Source: Rivularia sp. PCC 7116
GTDB lineage: Bacteria; Cyanobacteriota; Cyanobacteriia; Cyanobacteriales; Nostocaceae
Length of the DNA: 64,000 bases
Assembly (NCBI RefSeq): GCF_000316665.1
Contig: NC_019678.1
Coordinates: 2,108,001 to 2,172,000 of the forward strand
Reading direction: 5' to 3'
Part shown: positions 44,554 through 52,907 of the stretch, one piece after another
Numbering within the stretch: the first letter of the stretch is position 1
Layout: each line of letters opens with the position of its first letter
The notes under the pieces: generated by a model
Database searches by the model: none
The model's input: only the letters and a program-made list of their open reading frames with translations
Told to the model about the DNA's origin: nothing
Position numbers and translations under genes: made by a program

Positions 44554-46602
44554 TTGAACAAACATTACCCAAACTTGAATAAAAAAGCAGAAGTAATCCT
44601 AGATTTAAACGGTTTACAACCTTTCCTAGAAATATTAGACCAACTCATCATCCAAGCAAAAGAAAAAACACAATCACCTGAAACATGCCCAAAACTAACA
44701 TCAATCAAAATACGTGAAGATTCCCTCTTAGCTTGGTTACAAAACACTTTTAATTTATCAACTTTCGACCTATATATATTAACAATTGCCCTGGCTCCTG
44801 AATTAGATAAACAATACGAAAGAGTTTATGTTTATCTTCAAGATGATATCAACCACAAAAGACCAACTGTAGATTTAGTATTTAGTTTACTTTGTTCTAG
44901 CATTCCCGAAAAATTATCCAGACGAAAGCATTTTTCTACTAATTCTCCCTTAATTCACCATAAATTACTCCATCTCTCCTCAGAAGCAACTTTACTTGCT
45001 CAACACCTCATCCTTGATGGTCAAGTAATTCGATTATTGCTAAACCAACACGATTTAGATTCCCGACTCGTTTCTTGCTGTCAACTGTTAGAACAAAACC
45101 CCTCTGCTGAATTTATTGATAATTTATATCTCAAGGCAGATTTACAAAATCAATTACAAACCATCGTCAAAGAAGATTGGCAAAAACAACCTTTACTGCT
45201 TTATTTTCAAGGAATTGACAGTTTAGGGAAACGCCGTACCGCTCAAATGCTGGCTCAAACTTTAGAAATTCCTTTATTAGTTGCAGACCTAGGAAAAATA
45301 TTAGAAGATAAACCCAATTTTGAATTAAATTTACAGCTTTTATTCCGAGAAGCTTGGTTTTTTAATCGTTTACTATATATAGATAACTTCGATATTCTTT
45401 ATATCCCAGAAAATAAAGTTTATTATCAATCCTTTCTCAAACAATTAGAAAATAATCGCAGTATTACAATCCTTGCAGGAATAGAAAATTGGATTCCCAC
45501 AGCAACAGATATCAAAGGTGTAATAACTATTCCCTTTACTATTCCGGAATCGGAACAGAGACGAAAATGTTGGGTAAATCAACTAAGAGCAGCAGAAATA
45601 ATCCTTGAAGATAAAGAATTAGAAATAATCAGCAATCGCTTTCGTCTCACCCCGAAACAAATAGCTGATGCTGTTGCTACTGCTAGTAATACCGCTCGTT
45701 TGCGATTAGACAATCAATTTAATAATCAAATTTTTAATAGTTTATGTAGTGCAGCTCGTTCTCAATCCGGTCACGAATTAACAACCCTCGCTCGTAAAAT
45801 TGAACCGAAATACAGTTGGAACGATATCGTACTCCCCCAAAATCAACTCACGCAATTACAAGATATTTGCAAAGAAGCAGAATATCAAAACTTAGTTCAT
45901 CAACAATGGGGATTTGCAGAAAAATTATCTCTAGGCAAAGGATTAAACGTTTTATTTTCTGGAACTCCGGGTACCGGAAAAACAATGGCAGCCGAAGTAA
46001 TTGCTGCTCATTTACAGCTAGACTTATATAAAATTGATTTGTCGCAAATAGTGAGTAAATACATCGGCGATACGGAGAAGAATCTCAACCGCATTTTTAC
46101 CGCAGCAGCAAATTCAAATGCCATTCTTTTATTCGATGAAGCAGATGCTTTATTTGGCAAGCGTTCCGAAGTTCAAGACGCTAGAGACCGTTACGCCAAT
46201 ATCGAAGTGGGTTATCTGCTGCAAAAAATGGAAGAATACGAAGGGATTGCAATATTAACTACAAATGCTCGTAGTAATATGGACGAAGCTTTTGAACGAA
46301 GACTGCGGTTTATTATCGAGTTTCAGCTACCCGATACAAACCATCGTCACTTAATTTGGCAGAGAACTTTCCCAGAAAACGCACCATGTAGCCCCGATTT
46401 AGATTTAGAATTTCTAGCACAAAATTTTGAAATCACAGGGGCTAATATTCGTAATATTGCATTAAGTGCAGCTTTTTTCGCAGCAGATGATGGTGGAGTA
46501 ATTGAAATGGTGCATTTAGTCCGAGCAATGCGTCGGGAATATCAGAAAATGGGGCAAATTCTGCGGGATAAGGATTTGGGTAAATATTTAGGGTTGCGTT
46601 GA
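44554..46602 (+). CDS. AAA+ ATPase of the injection system (Afp15/Pvc15-like)
   Basis: This 682-residue protein has an N-terminal helical domain (about 20-215), a degenerate first AAA module (about 215-330) without a good Walker A (QGIDSLGKRR), and a complete C-terminal AAA+ module. That module has Walker A GTPGTGKT at 470-477, Walker B LLFDEADALF with Asp528-Glu529, and Arg fingers in ERRLRFIIEF. This two-module layout is that of ATPases encoded with extracellular injection systems, thought to load cargo or aid assembly. The start is a TTG; no clear ribosome-binding site is visible. Confidence 0.9.
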   Translation: MNKHYPNLNKKAEVILDLNGLQPFLEILDQLIIQAKEKTQSPETCPKLTSIKIREDSLLAWLQNTFNLSTFDLYILTIALAPELDKQYERVYVYLQDDINHKRPTVDLVFSLLCSSIPEKLSRRKHFSTNSPLIHHKLLHLSSEATLLAQHLILDGQVIRLLLNQHDLDSRLVSCCQLLEQNPSAEFIDNLYLKADLQNQLQTIVKEDWQKQPLLLYFQGIDSLGKRRTAQMLAQTLEIPLLVADLGKILEDKPNFELNLQLLFREAWFFNRLLYIDNFDILYIPENKVYYQSFLKQLENNRSITILAGIENWIPTATDIKGVITIPFTIPESEQRRKCWVNQLRAAEIILEDKELEIISNRFRLTPKQIADAVATASNTARLRLDNQFNNQIFNSLCSAARSQSGHELTTLARKIEPKYSWNDIVLPQNQLTQLQDICKEAEYQNLVHQQWGFAEKLSLGKGLNVLFSGTPGTGKTMAAEVIAAHLQLDLYKIDLSQIVSKYIGDTEKNLNRIFTAAANSNAILLFDEADALFGKRSEVQDARDRYANIEVGYLLQKMEEYEGIAILTTNARSNMDEAFERRLRFIIEFQLPDTNHRHLIWQRTFPENAPCSPDLDLEFLAQNFEITGANIRNIALSAAFFAADDGGVIEMVHLVRAMRREYQKMGQILRDKDLGKYLGLR

Positions 46603-47091
46603 CGTTCTCTCACGGATAGAATCTGTGAGCATAATTCGTAATTCGTAATTCGTAATTAGGGCTTGCTGAATAAAATTATAAGTCTTGTCAGATAATGCTT
46701 TCAGACCTTTCCCTCCTTTTCTTGTGCAAGCTTATATGATGTACTAATTCCTCGTTTCATCATTGAATATTCCGAATACACCTTCTAGATGTGCGCTACC
46801 TCTCGGTATGATTCATATCGGAACCTATACATCCGGTTATATCCTTGTGGACTTTCCCGTTGAATTTCGTCGTGATGCCATTTGCTTTTTCTAGAATCCT
46901 CTTCCCTGTTGACTATCGGTTTTCGCTTACGCTAAACTTTGCTAATAGTATTTGACCTCTAATAGCAGTCAAAATATCAGGGGTTCCCGTGTTCATCTGG
47001 TTGGTGTTTGCAGAAGAATGAAGGTTCGTCCCATACCCCGGAGTTCTTCGTCATACCAAATTTGGGAAGTTCCCCCCAAATTTATTGAATA
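46603..47091. other. Non-coding stretch, possible IS relic
   Basis: This stretch holds an ATTCGTA heptamer repeat (46633-46657), a GGGCTTGCTGAATAA sequence (46658-46672) like the ends of some cyanobacterial insertion sequences, and about 370 bases with no sound reading frame. A strong hairpin (AAATTTGGG 47058-47066 with CCCAAATTT 47075-47083) closes it. I cannot identify the middle. Confidence 0.35.
46633..46657. repeat. Heptamer tandem repeat (AATTCGT)
   Basis: Three and a half copies of AATTCGT lie directly after the ATPase gene. Confidence 0.8.
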
Positions 47092-47244
47092 GTGAAATTA
47101 AATAGTCGTTGTATTCGATATAATTTAGAACTTATTCAAGATTGGTTTCATAATCGTCAAGACCCAATTGCCCATCACCGAGCAATTGAAAAATATCATG
47201 CAAGTTTAGCGAGCAATCAAAAGTCTACAAAGGGAAAAGCTTGA
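47092..47244 (+). CDS. Short open frame, possible gene fragment
   Basis: GTG at 47092 opens a 50-codon frame (LELIQDWFHNRQDPIAHHRAIEKYHASLAS) with a basic tail and stop at 47242-47244. The residue pattern looks protein-like, but no start signal or domain is recognised. It may be the remnant of a longer gene. An ACTCCATTGC/GCAATGGAGT inverted repeat follows (47266-47302). Confidence 0.3.
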   Translation: MKLNSRCIRYNLELIQDWFHNRQDPIAHHRAIEKYHASLASNQKSTKGKA

Positions 47245-47265
47245 TTATAATTAAAAGAAACGAAT

Positions 47266-47302
47266 ACTCCATTGCTTTTTATTACCTTCGGTGCAATGGA
47301 GT
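47266..47302. terminator. Inverted repeat, possible terminator
   Basis: ACTCCATTGC (47266-47275) and GCAATGGAGT (47293-47302) pair over 10 bp with a 17-base loop. No strong T-run follows. Confidence 0.4.
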
Positions 47303-47349
47303 CACAAAATAAATTAATAATTTTATTGTACTTATCAAAACACTATTGT

Positions 47350-47676
47350 TTAATCAATACAAACTTTGGTTTTAGCCTCAGAATTTGATTGTTTATTCTT
47401 AACTACAATTTCCACATCACAACCTAAAGCATTTAAAAAACGGAAAAGTCTTTCGGTTGAAAAACCTGATAATTTACCTTTCATCAAAGCAGAAATTTTT
47501 GGTTGGTCAATTCCTAATAATTGTGCGGCTTCTACTTGAGTGATGTTTCGTTGAGTTATGATTTTGCTAATTTGACGTGCTAATTCTGCTTTAACAAGTA
47601 ATTCATCTGGATTGGCTAAACCTAAATCAGCAAATACATTTCCACTACTTTTTTGAACCTTTATTTCTTCAGTCAT
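47350..47676 (-). CDS. XRE/HigA-type antitoxin
   Basis: This 108-residue protein has a helix-turn-helix (about 40-95; ITQVEAAQLLGIDQPKISALMKGKLSGFSTERLFRFLNALG), typical of HigA-like antitoxins that bind the toxin and repress their own operon. It lies 6 bp after the toxin-type gene, in the toxin-first order of higBA. The gene is intact. Confidence 0.85.
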   Translation of the reverse strand: MTEEIKVQKSSGNVFADLGLANPDELLVKAELARQISKIITQRNITQVEAAQLLGIDQPKISALMKGKLSGFSTERLFRFLNALGCDVEIVVKNKQSNSEAKTKVCID

Positions 47677-47682
47677 AATTAT

Positions 47683-48068
47683 TTAACTTTTATTTTTACT
47701 ATAGTTTTTTGCATGATATTCTTTGGCTCGCTTTAAGCGTGCTTCGATTAGTTCAATATCTTGTTTTGGTGTTGAAATACCACGTTTCGATTTCTTTTGA
47801 AAAGTATGTAAAACATAAATTACATCTGCGAGTTTTACTGTATACACAGCCCATACACAGCCCTGTAAGTATTGCTATCGAAATCTTCTACAATTTCTAA
47901 CATCCCTGCACCCTTAAAACCTTTAAGTGGTTTAGCGTTCTCATGCTTTTCTCCGCATTAAGCCAAGTACAAAGCATAACCCACTACTTGCTGTACTTCC
48001 TCTGGGAACTCTTTCAAATCATTAAGGGAGCTTCCAATCCATTCAACTGGTTTCAACACATCACTCAT
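47683..48068 (-). pseudogene. HigB/RelE-like toxin gene, inactivated
   Basis: Starting at ATG 48068 the frame encodes a HigB/Gp49-like toxin (start MSDVLKPVEWIGSSLNDLKEF) but meets TAA at 47958-47960, where the family expects QCGEKHENAKPLKGF (a CAA to TAA change). Farther on, ATACACAGCCC is duplicated in tandem (47842-47863), an 11-bp insertion that shifts the frame. Removing one copy restores YRAVYTVKLADVIYVLHTFQKKSKRG and the end at 47683. Two independent lesions mean the toxin is dead, while the antitoxin remains intact. Confidence 0.8.
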
Positions 48069-48907
48069 ATTTTCAATATGCTAGTTTTGGCATATTTTGT
48101 CAATGATATCTGAAATTTGTTGTGTATGAGTTTAATAAGCAATAAAAAGCAATACTCACTACTAACTGTAATAGCCACTGGAGCAAGGTGAGTATCGCCT
48201 AAACTATAAAATCCTAAAACTCCGGTAAGAAAAGCTCTCGACTCTGCCCAGCATAATGTCGAGATGATACAATCGCGCTCTTCAACACTGAAAGGATTGA
48301 TATCCGTTTCCTGAGAATCTCCCTTGGGTAGTTTAATATCACTCGCCATACCTTCAAAGGGGTTTTCTTCAATTAATTGAGACTTCACAGCCCAATTACA
48401 ACAAGCACAAAACTGAGTAAGGATTTTTTTGGCAGATAACGGGCTTCTATTTGCAATTAACCAATCGCGAATCCCCACAGCTTTATCCAGAGTCTTCACG
48501 GGAAGATGCACGTTAATACAGCGATAGATTTTCTTGTAATCCTTCGCCAAAGTGCTGGGGGATAAACTCGACTTTTTATATTCGGTGTAACTATCCCACA
48601 AATCAGCTAAAGAAACACTACTTTCTGGGGAAGTCTCCTCGTCAGAAGCCGATGATTTAAAGATATCTTGCTGGGATTGAGGCTTGTACCGAACCAAAGT
48701 GATATCAAAATTGTTGCAGAGTATATCCAACTCAATTTGTTTGGCTTTCATCTCCGCCAGCTTGCGATTGGCTTTAGTATCGGTAAAACCCGTTGATAAA
48801 TAATGACGTTTACCCCCAAAACTAAAAACGAGTTGTAAACGCTCATTTGAAGTTTTGATTTGGACAGTACCTTTACTTGCTTTCTTGTTAGATTTTTGGG
48901 AACCCAC
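48065..48907 (-). pseudogene. Truncated site-specific integrase (tyrosine recombinase)
   Basis: The 280-residue product has a cyanobacterial tyrosine-recombinase N-terminal arm (GTVQIKTSNERLQLVFSFGGKRHYLSTGF) and a SAM-like core-binding domain (about 100-200; SLADLWDSYTEYKKSSLSPSTLAKDYKKI). After about residue 230 it runs into unrelated sequence, so the catalytic domain with the Arg-His-x-x-Arg and Tyr motifs is missing. It is probably a relic. It lies beside the tRNA-type attachment site. Confidence 0.75.
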
Positions 48908-49114
48908 AATTGACTCCTGGACTTACAAACGAAGACAAAGAGAAATTGCTAGCTTATTTCTCCATTGCCTTGCTGGACTTGGAATCAGCGCGCTCTGATT
49001 TACCCCAACTTTACCCCAATAAATTGTCCAAACCCGTCTAAAAATGTCCAACGTGGGGGTAAATTTACACCCAATTTACACCCCTCGAATCGCTGAAACG
49101 GGGTTTTTGGGGCA

Positions 49115-49154
49115 TTAAAAAACCCCCAGAAGCGTTAGCTGGAGGGGGTTTTGT
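49115..49154. terminator. Strong hairpin next to the tRNA fragment
   Basis: AAAACCCCC and GGGGGTTTT pair around a 16-base loop. A T-run follows on each strand. It lies directly past the 3' end of the tRNA fragment (minus strand), as a tRNA terminator would. Confidence 0.7.
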
Positions 49155-49160
49155 TTGTAA

Positions 49161-49208
49161 TGCCGAGAAGCAGATTTGAACTGCTGACACGAGGATTTTC
49201 AGTCCGAG
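49161..49208 (-). pseudogene. tRNA-Phe (GAA) 3'-half fragment
   Basis: On the minus strand, 49206 back to 49161 reads GGACTGAAAATCC (anticodon stem-loop with anticodon GAA), a variable loop TCGTGTC, the T arm AGCAGTTCAAATCTGCT and an acceptor strand ending TCTCGGCA. The 5' half (D arm and acceptor) does not follow in 49209-49260. This is the usual identity segment of elements that integrate into a tRNA 3' end. Confidence 0.8.
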
Positions 49209-49579
49209 TAAATTCATTGCTATATAATACTTTCAGCCTCTAAAATCTATTTTACACCATCTTTACACCATTTGATATCTAGCGAGTTTCTCAATGCAAT
49301 AAAAACTCGTGTTCCTTTTATAGAAGGCTTTTTGCGATAATTACTTAGACTTTTTTACGGCGTTAAATTAGGCTAACGGATTTAACGAAGTAAATATAGT
49401 GACTTGTTACTTTTGTGTACTGACAGTAATTACTAATTTATTGCTAAATCTAAATTAAAATTGGCTTTGATAATTATTTCTTCGCAACCGAATCAGTTAA
49501 GGGTACTGAAACCGTGATATTAGTTGAAAATGCTGGATGCTTTTCAATAAGTAAATACTGAAATATATCAATTAATCTC

Positions 49580-50380
49580 ATGAGTTATGATAATTCGTGT
49601 AAGTTTTTGGCTGAAGAGTATCCAACAGACTTTGTACGCTGGTTACTCGGAATTGAAACAGAAGATGTTAATGTACTTAAAACGGAGCTTTTTTTAGAAC
49701 CAATTCGTGCTGATTCCGTTACCTTTCTACAAACAAAAAATCGGATTTTACATATAGAATTTCAGACCGAACCTATTTCAAAACCTCCGATTCCCTTTAG
49801 GATGGGGGACTATTCCTTCAGGTTAAAACGGAAATACAAATGTCCTGTTACACAAGTAGTAATATTTTTGCAGGAAACTACCAACGAAATTGCATTTACT
49901 GAAGAATATCGTGACGAAACAACAATCCACCGCTATCGTGTAATCCGTCTATGGGAGCAGGATTCGGCATTATTTCTCAATAAACGTGGACTTTTACCCC
50001 TAGCACCTTTAACAAAAACTGATTCACCCACAGCATTACTAAACCAAGTTGCCCAAACAGTAGCTACAATTTCAGATATAAGAGAGCAGCAAAATATTAC
50101 CGGGTGTTTAGGAATTTTAGCTGGTTTACGATTTGATAAAGATTTAATTCGTCAATTTTTTCGGGAGGATATTATGAGACAATCTGTAATTTATCAAGAT
50201 ATTGTACAAAAAGAAGCATTAAAATGGGTAAGGCTTATTATTAATAGTCGTTTTGGCGAAATTGATGCTTCATTGATGAAAAGGATTGAAAATTTGTCAC
50301 CAGAACAATTAGAAGCTTTAGGTGAAGTGTTCTTCAGTTTTTCTAATATCAACGATTTACAAGCATACTTAGATAGATAA
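49580..50380 (+). CDS. Rpn-family recombination-promoting nuclease / PD-(D/E)XK-type
   Basis: This 266-residue protein opens MSYDNSCKFLAEEYPTDFVRWLLG and has LHIEFQTEP within the first 80 residues, the PD-(D/E)XK-type core of Rpn/transposase-like nucleases (with E and Q in the IEFQ strand). A C-terminal DUF4351-like helical part follows (ASLMKRIENLSPEQLEALGEVFFSF). Rpn proteins promote recombination in RecA-independent ways in Escherichia coli. It is a solitary gene, not obviously coupled to its neighbours. Confidence 0.85.
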   Translation: MSYDNSCKFLAEEYPTDFVRWLLGIETEDVNVLKTELFLEPIRADSVTFLQTKNRILHIEFQTEPISKPPIPFRMGDYSFRLKRKYKCPVTQVVIFLQETTNEIAFTEEYRDETTIHRYRVIRLWEQDSALFLNKRGLLPLAPLTKTDSPTALLNQVAQTVATISDIREQQNITGCLGILAGLRFDKDLIRQFFREDIMRQSVIYQDIVQKEALKWVRLIINSRFGEIDASLMKRIENLSPEQLEALGEVFFSFSNINDLQAYLDR

Positions 50381-50472
50381 AACCGATAAAAATGTACTGA
50401 AAAACTTGCTTTCCTGATTTGAGAACGCCTGAATTCGGCTCAGAACACGGAAAGCACACCTCTATAAAAGAA

Positions 50473-50868
50473 ATGAGTCAAATTCAAGAAAAACATACCA
50501 CAGCGATGGATTTGGCGGAAGCAGGCTTTACCGCTAAACTTCAAGGTAATTTAGAACAAGCCTCACAACTTATTCGAGAAGCATTTGAGAACGAGCAAGC
50601 AGCCGCAGAATTAATTGCTCATCAATTAGATGCAGAACCGAGCCGTTCAATTTTACATCGCAGCGCAGCAACTCTTGCTGTGGATTGTGGGGAATTCAAA
50701 GCAGCAGAACGTTTAATAGCAACAGCTTTATCGGGCAATCCTCCTGAACAAATTGCTGAAGAATTAAAAGATTTGTTTATTAAAATTAATTTACGCCCAT
50801 ACTTAGAACGTAATGGTATAAATATTGATAATGAAAAAATTAATGCTTTAATTTTGAAGAGTAAATAA
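50473..50868 (+). CDS. TPR-like small helical protein
   Basis: From the ATG at 50473 the protein has 131 residues, with helical repeats (AMDLAEAGFTAKLQGNLEQASQLIREAFENEQAA and LAVDCGEFKAAERLIATALSG). The frame is open to a TTG at 50419, but the added codons are unlike the rest. The function is unknown. Confidence 0.6.
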   Translation: MSQIQEKHTTAMDLAEAGFTAKLQGNLEQASQLIREAFENEQAAAELIAHQLDAEPSRSILHRSAATLAVDCGEFKAAERLIATALSGNPPEQIAEELKDLFIKINLRPYLERNGINIDNEKINALILKSK

Positions 50869-50885
50869 TTTATAAAAACAAACAT

Positions 50886-51302
50886 TTATGATGGCGGATG
50901 CCAATTACTCTCAATCCATAACGCTCTTGCCTCTGTTAAATAATCATTATTTAATCGCAAGGCAATTACAGTTGCTCTGCCTGTAGGAGTTATACCAGCA
51001 ACATGGGTCCCACCATTCACCCAGTTAAAATGTTCTTGCCAGGATTGCTTTCTTGGATTAAACAACCCAACTAATTGACTTGTCTGTGGATCAATTGCGT
51101 GGGTTTTTGCGCCTTTAAATTCGTTACATCTATAACAAGAAGCTGCCAAATTCTCGAATTCATCTCCACCACCAGCAGCTTTAGGCAAAATATGTTCCAT
51201 AAATAATGGCATTCCAATTAATCGGGAGTTGGTTTGGCAATACTCACACCTATAATTAGCCCGAGTTATAACTTCAGAACGAATTTTTTCGGAAATAGCC
51301 AT
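50886..51302 (-). CDS. HNH endonuclease
   Basis: This 138-residue protein has two CxxC pairs and an HNH core: YRCEYCQTNS, MEHILPKAAGGGDEFENLAASCYRCNEFKG. This is the McrA-like HNH fold with a zinc-binding Cys4 set. It lies 3 bp after a ribbon-helix-helix-like partner gene and is paralogous to the HNH at 52342-52755. It could be a defence or toxin-type nuclease, or simply a mobile nuclease. Confidence 0.85.
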   Translation of the reverse strand: MAISEKIRSEVITRANYRCEYCQTNSRLIGMPLFMEHILPKAAGGGDEFENLAASCYRCNEFKGAKTHAIDPQTSQLVGLFNPRKQSWQEHFNWVNGGTHVAGITPTGRATVIALRLNNDYLTEARALWIESNWHPPS

Positions 51303-51305
51303 GAG

Positions 51306-51728
51306 TTAGAGTGGCATTTCATTCAAATTTGGTATTTTGTGTCCTCGCCAGCGGAGAACTGACCAAGCATAAGCTTTTTGTAACATTAAACGGTCTGCTT
51401 TTATTCTTAATTCACTAAGTTCTTGACGTTCGCTTTTGTTTAGCTCCTCGACTGTGCTATTTTTCTCCAATAATTCTGTGTGGCGTTTTTGCTGCTCCGA
51501 GGTGATTTGACTGTTGGCGATCGCCAATAATTCCTCATCATTCCAAATTTGCATTTGTAGAAGTTCTTCTTGAATTTCTACTGGTGCATTGTCGGGTGTG
51601 GGGGGTAAGTTGCTGACGATGCTTTGAGCTACCAAAGTTTCCAAAGGTTGCTGAGTTGCTTGAGCAATACGAGCCAATTGCTGAAAAATAGCTTGTGGGA
51701 GTTCAACCGTGACTTTTTGCGTTGCCAT
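51306..51728 (-). CDS. RHH-like partner of the HNH gene
   Basis: This 140-residue protein has an N-terminal strand-helix-helix (QKVTVELPQAIFQQLARIAQATQQPLETLVAQSIVSNL) resembling a ribbon-helix-helix DNA-binding domain. A helical part (about 50-125) with ELLAIANSQI and ERQELSELR follows. It precedes the HNH gene and is spaced 3 bp from it, like a toxin-antitoxin operon; whether it inhibits the nuclease is not shown. Confidence 0.65.
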   Translation of the reverse strand: MATQKVTVELPQAIFQQLARIAQATQQPLETLVAQSIVSNLPPTPDNAPVEIQEELLQMQIWNDEELLAIANSQITSEQQKRHTELLEKNSTVEELNKSERQELSELRIKADRLMLQKAYAWSVLRWRGHKIPNLNEMPL

Positions 51729-51958
51729 TGGTTGTTAGATGTTGCTTGTTTTTATTACTTTTAATACTAACATTGCCAAAACTATCTGTTCTTCTTAAGA
51801 ATAGTTTATCTTATTAAAAAGTGAATTATAGAAGAATAATTTAACGTAACGCGCTTTGATGGAGTTTCTACGCGGGATTAACTTTAGATAGCGCTCTATG
51901 TAAAAGCTAAAGCTATAATTAGCATATAAGATAAGCTGACAGGACGAAACCCCAGGCA

Positions 51959-52339
51959 ATGGCAGAATTAACAATTCAAGTTTCCGATGAACTAGCTCAG
52001 CGTCTAGAACCTTTGCAAAATCGTTTACCCGAATTGCTATGGCAATTGTTAGATTTTGCAAATTTACCGACAAACATAAGTAAGACAGTTCAAACTGAGC
52101 CTACAGATATTCCTTTAGTTTATCAAGAAGTTCTTGATTTTTTAATTAAGCGCCCAACACCAGAAGAAATAATTGCTTTTAAAGTTTCACCTCAAGCTCA
52201 GTCGAGATTAGAAGAATTATTGTCAAGAAATCGCTCCGCTACACTTAATTCAATGGAATTAGCTGAACTAGATGTTTACGAACAGTTAGAACATATGATG
52301 ATTTTATTAAAAGCAAGAGCTTTCAAACGCAATGAGTAA
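51959..52339 (+). CDS. RHH-like partner of the second HNH gene
   Basis: This 126-residue protein opens AELTIQVSDELAQRLEPLQNRLPELLWQLLDFANLP, the same strand-helix-helix layout as the protein encoded at 51306-51728. A helical C-terminus (VSPQAQSRLEELLSRNRSATLNSMELAELDVYEQLEHMM) follows. It directly precedes an HNH gene (2-bp gap) and is divergent from the first module, 230 bp away. The ATG at 51959 is used. Confidence 0.65.
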   Translation: MAELTIQVSDELAQRLEPLQNRLPELLWQLLDFANLPTNISKTVQTEPTDIPLVYQEVLDFLIKRPTPEEIIAFKVSPQAQSRLEELLSRNRSATLNSMELAELDVYEQLEHMMILLKARAFKRNE

Positions 52340-52341
52340 AC

Positions 52342-52755
52342 ATGACTTCTGATTATATTTCTACGAAATTACGTAAACTTGTTCAAGAAAGAGCGAATAA
52401 ACGATGTGAATATTGTTTGCTTCTTCAAGATTTTTCTATTTACACACATGAGGTAGATCACATTATTGCAATCAAGCATGGCGGTGAAAGCAGTCTAGAT
52501 AATTTGGCACTTTCATGTTTATCTTGTAATCGTCATAAAGGTTCTGATTTTGCCACATTAGACCAAACTACTAAAGAAATTGTTCCTTTGTTTAATCCAC
52601 GTCGTCAGATATGGGATGAACATTTTTATATTAAAAATGCGAATATTGAAGGTAAAACTCAAATTGGTCAAGCAACTGCAAGACTACTTCAATTTAATCT
52701 TCCTAATCGCGTACTTCAAAGACAAGCATTGATTAATCAAGGACAGTATCCATAA
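52342..52755 (+). CDS. HNH endonuclease (second copy)
   Basis: This 137-residue protein has CEYCLLLQDFSIYTHEVDHIIAIKHGGESSLDNLALSCLSCNRHKGSDFATL, with the HNH core (VDHIIAIKHGG, NLALSCLSCNRHKG) and CxxC pairs. It is a diverged paralogue of the HNH at 50886-51302 and has the same C-terminal pattern (VPLFNPRRQIWDEHF). Confidence 0.85.
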   Translation: MTSDYISTKLRKLVQERANKRCEYCLLLQDFSIYTHEVDHIIAIKHGGESSLDNLALSCLSCNRHKGSDFATLDQTTKEIVPLFNPRRQIWDEHFYIKNANIEGKTQIGQATARLLQFNLPNRVLQRQALINQGQYP

Positions 52756-52907
52756 ATATCAAAATCAAATAATTTATTATCAATAATTCTGCTAAATTAT
52801 GCTGGGCAATGCTCCGGTGCGTTTTTATATTTTGATTACAGTTTCCGAAGCGCTCTAAGTAGCAAGAAAAGTAAATTTGATAAGCAACTTATTGAAACAG
52901 CTGAATT

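Larger units (their letters stand above)
48999..49269. other. Integrase attachment-site region with arm-type repeats
   Basis: Three pairs of TTTACMCC direct repeats occur: 48999 and 49010, 49064 and 49075, and 49251 and 49262. The spacing within each pair is exactly 11 bp. They flank a tRNA-Phe 3' half (49161-49208). Inverted and related copies (GGGGGTAAA at 49055-49063) lie inside. Paired arm-type sites on both sides of a tRNA-derived core are what attP regions of tyrosine recombinases look like. The rest of 48908-49579 (672 bp) holds only the terminator and the att region. Confidence 0.65.

Noticed and set aside
24790-46602. Prophage tail region
   Set aside because: There is no capsid, portal, terminase, lysis or integrase gene with it; the DUF4157, DUF4255, PAAR-like and ATPase set is that of an extracellular injection system.
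48065-48068. Overlap of the integrase relic with the toxin start as translational coupling
   Set aside because: Both genes are broken and the integrase tail is not family sequence, so the overlap is accidental.
51795-52073. Minus-strand 92-codon frame between the two HNH modules
   Set aside because: It overlaps the start of the partner gene at 51959 and has no start signal or protein-like composition.
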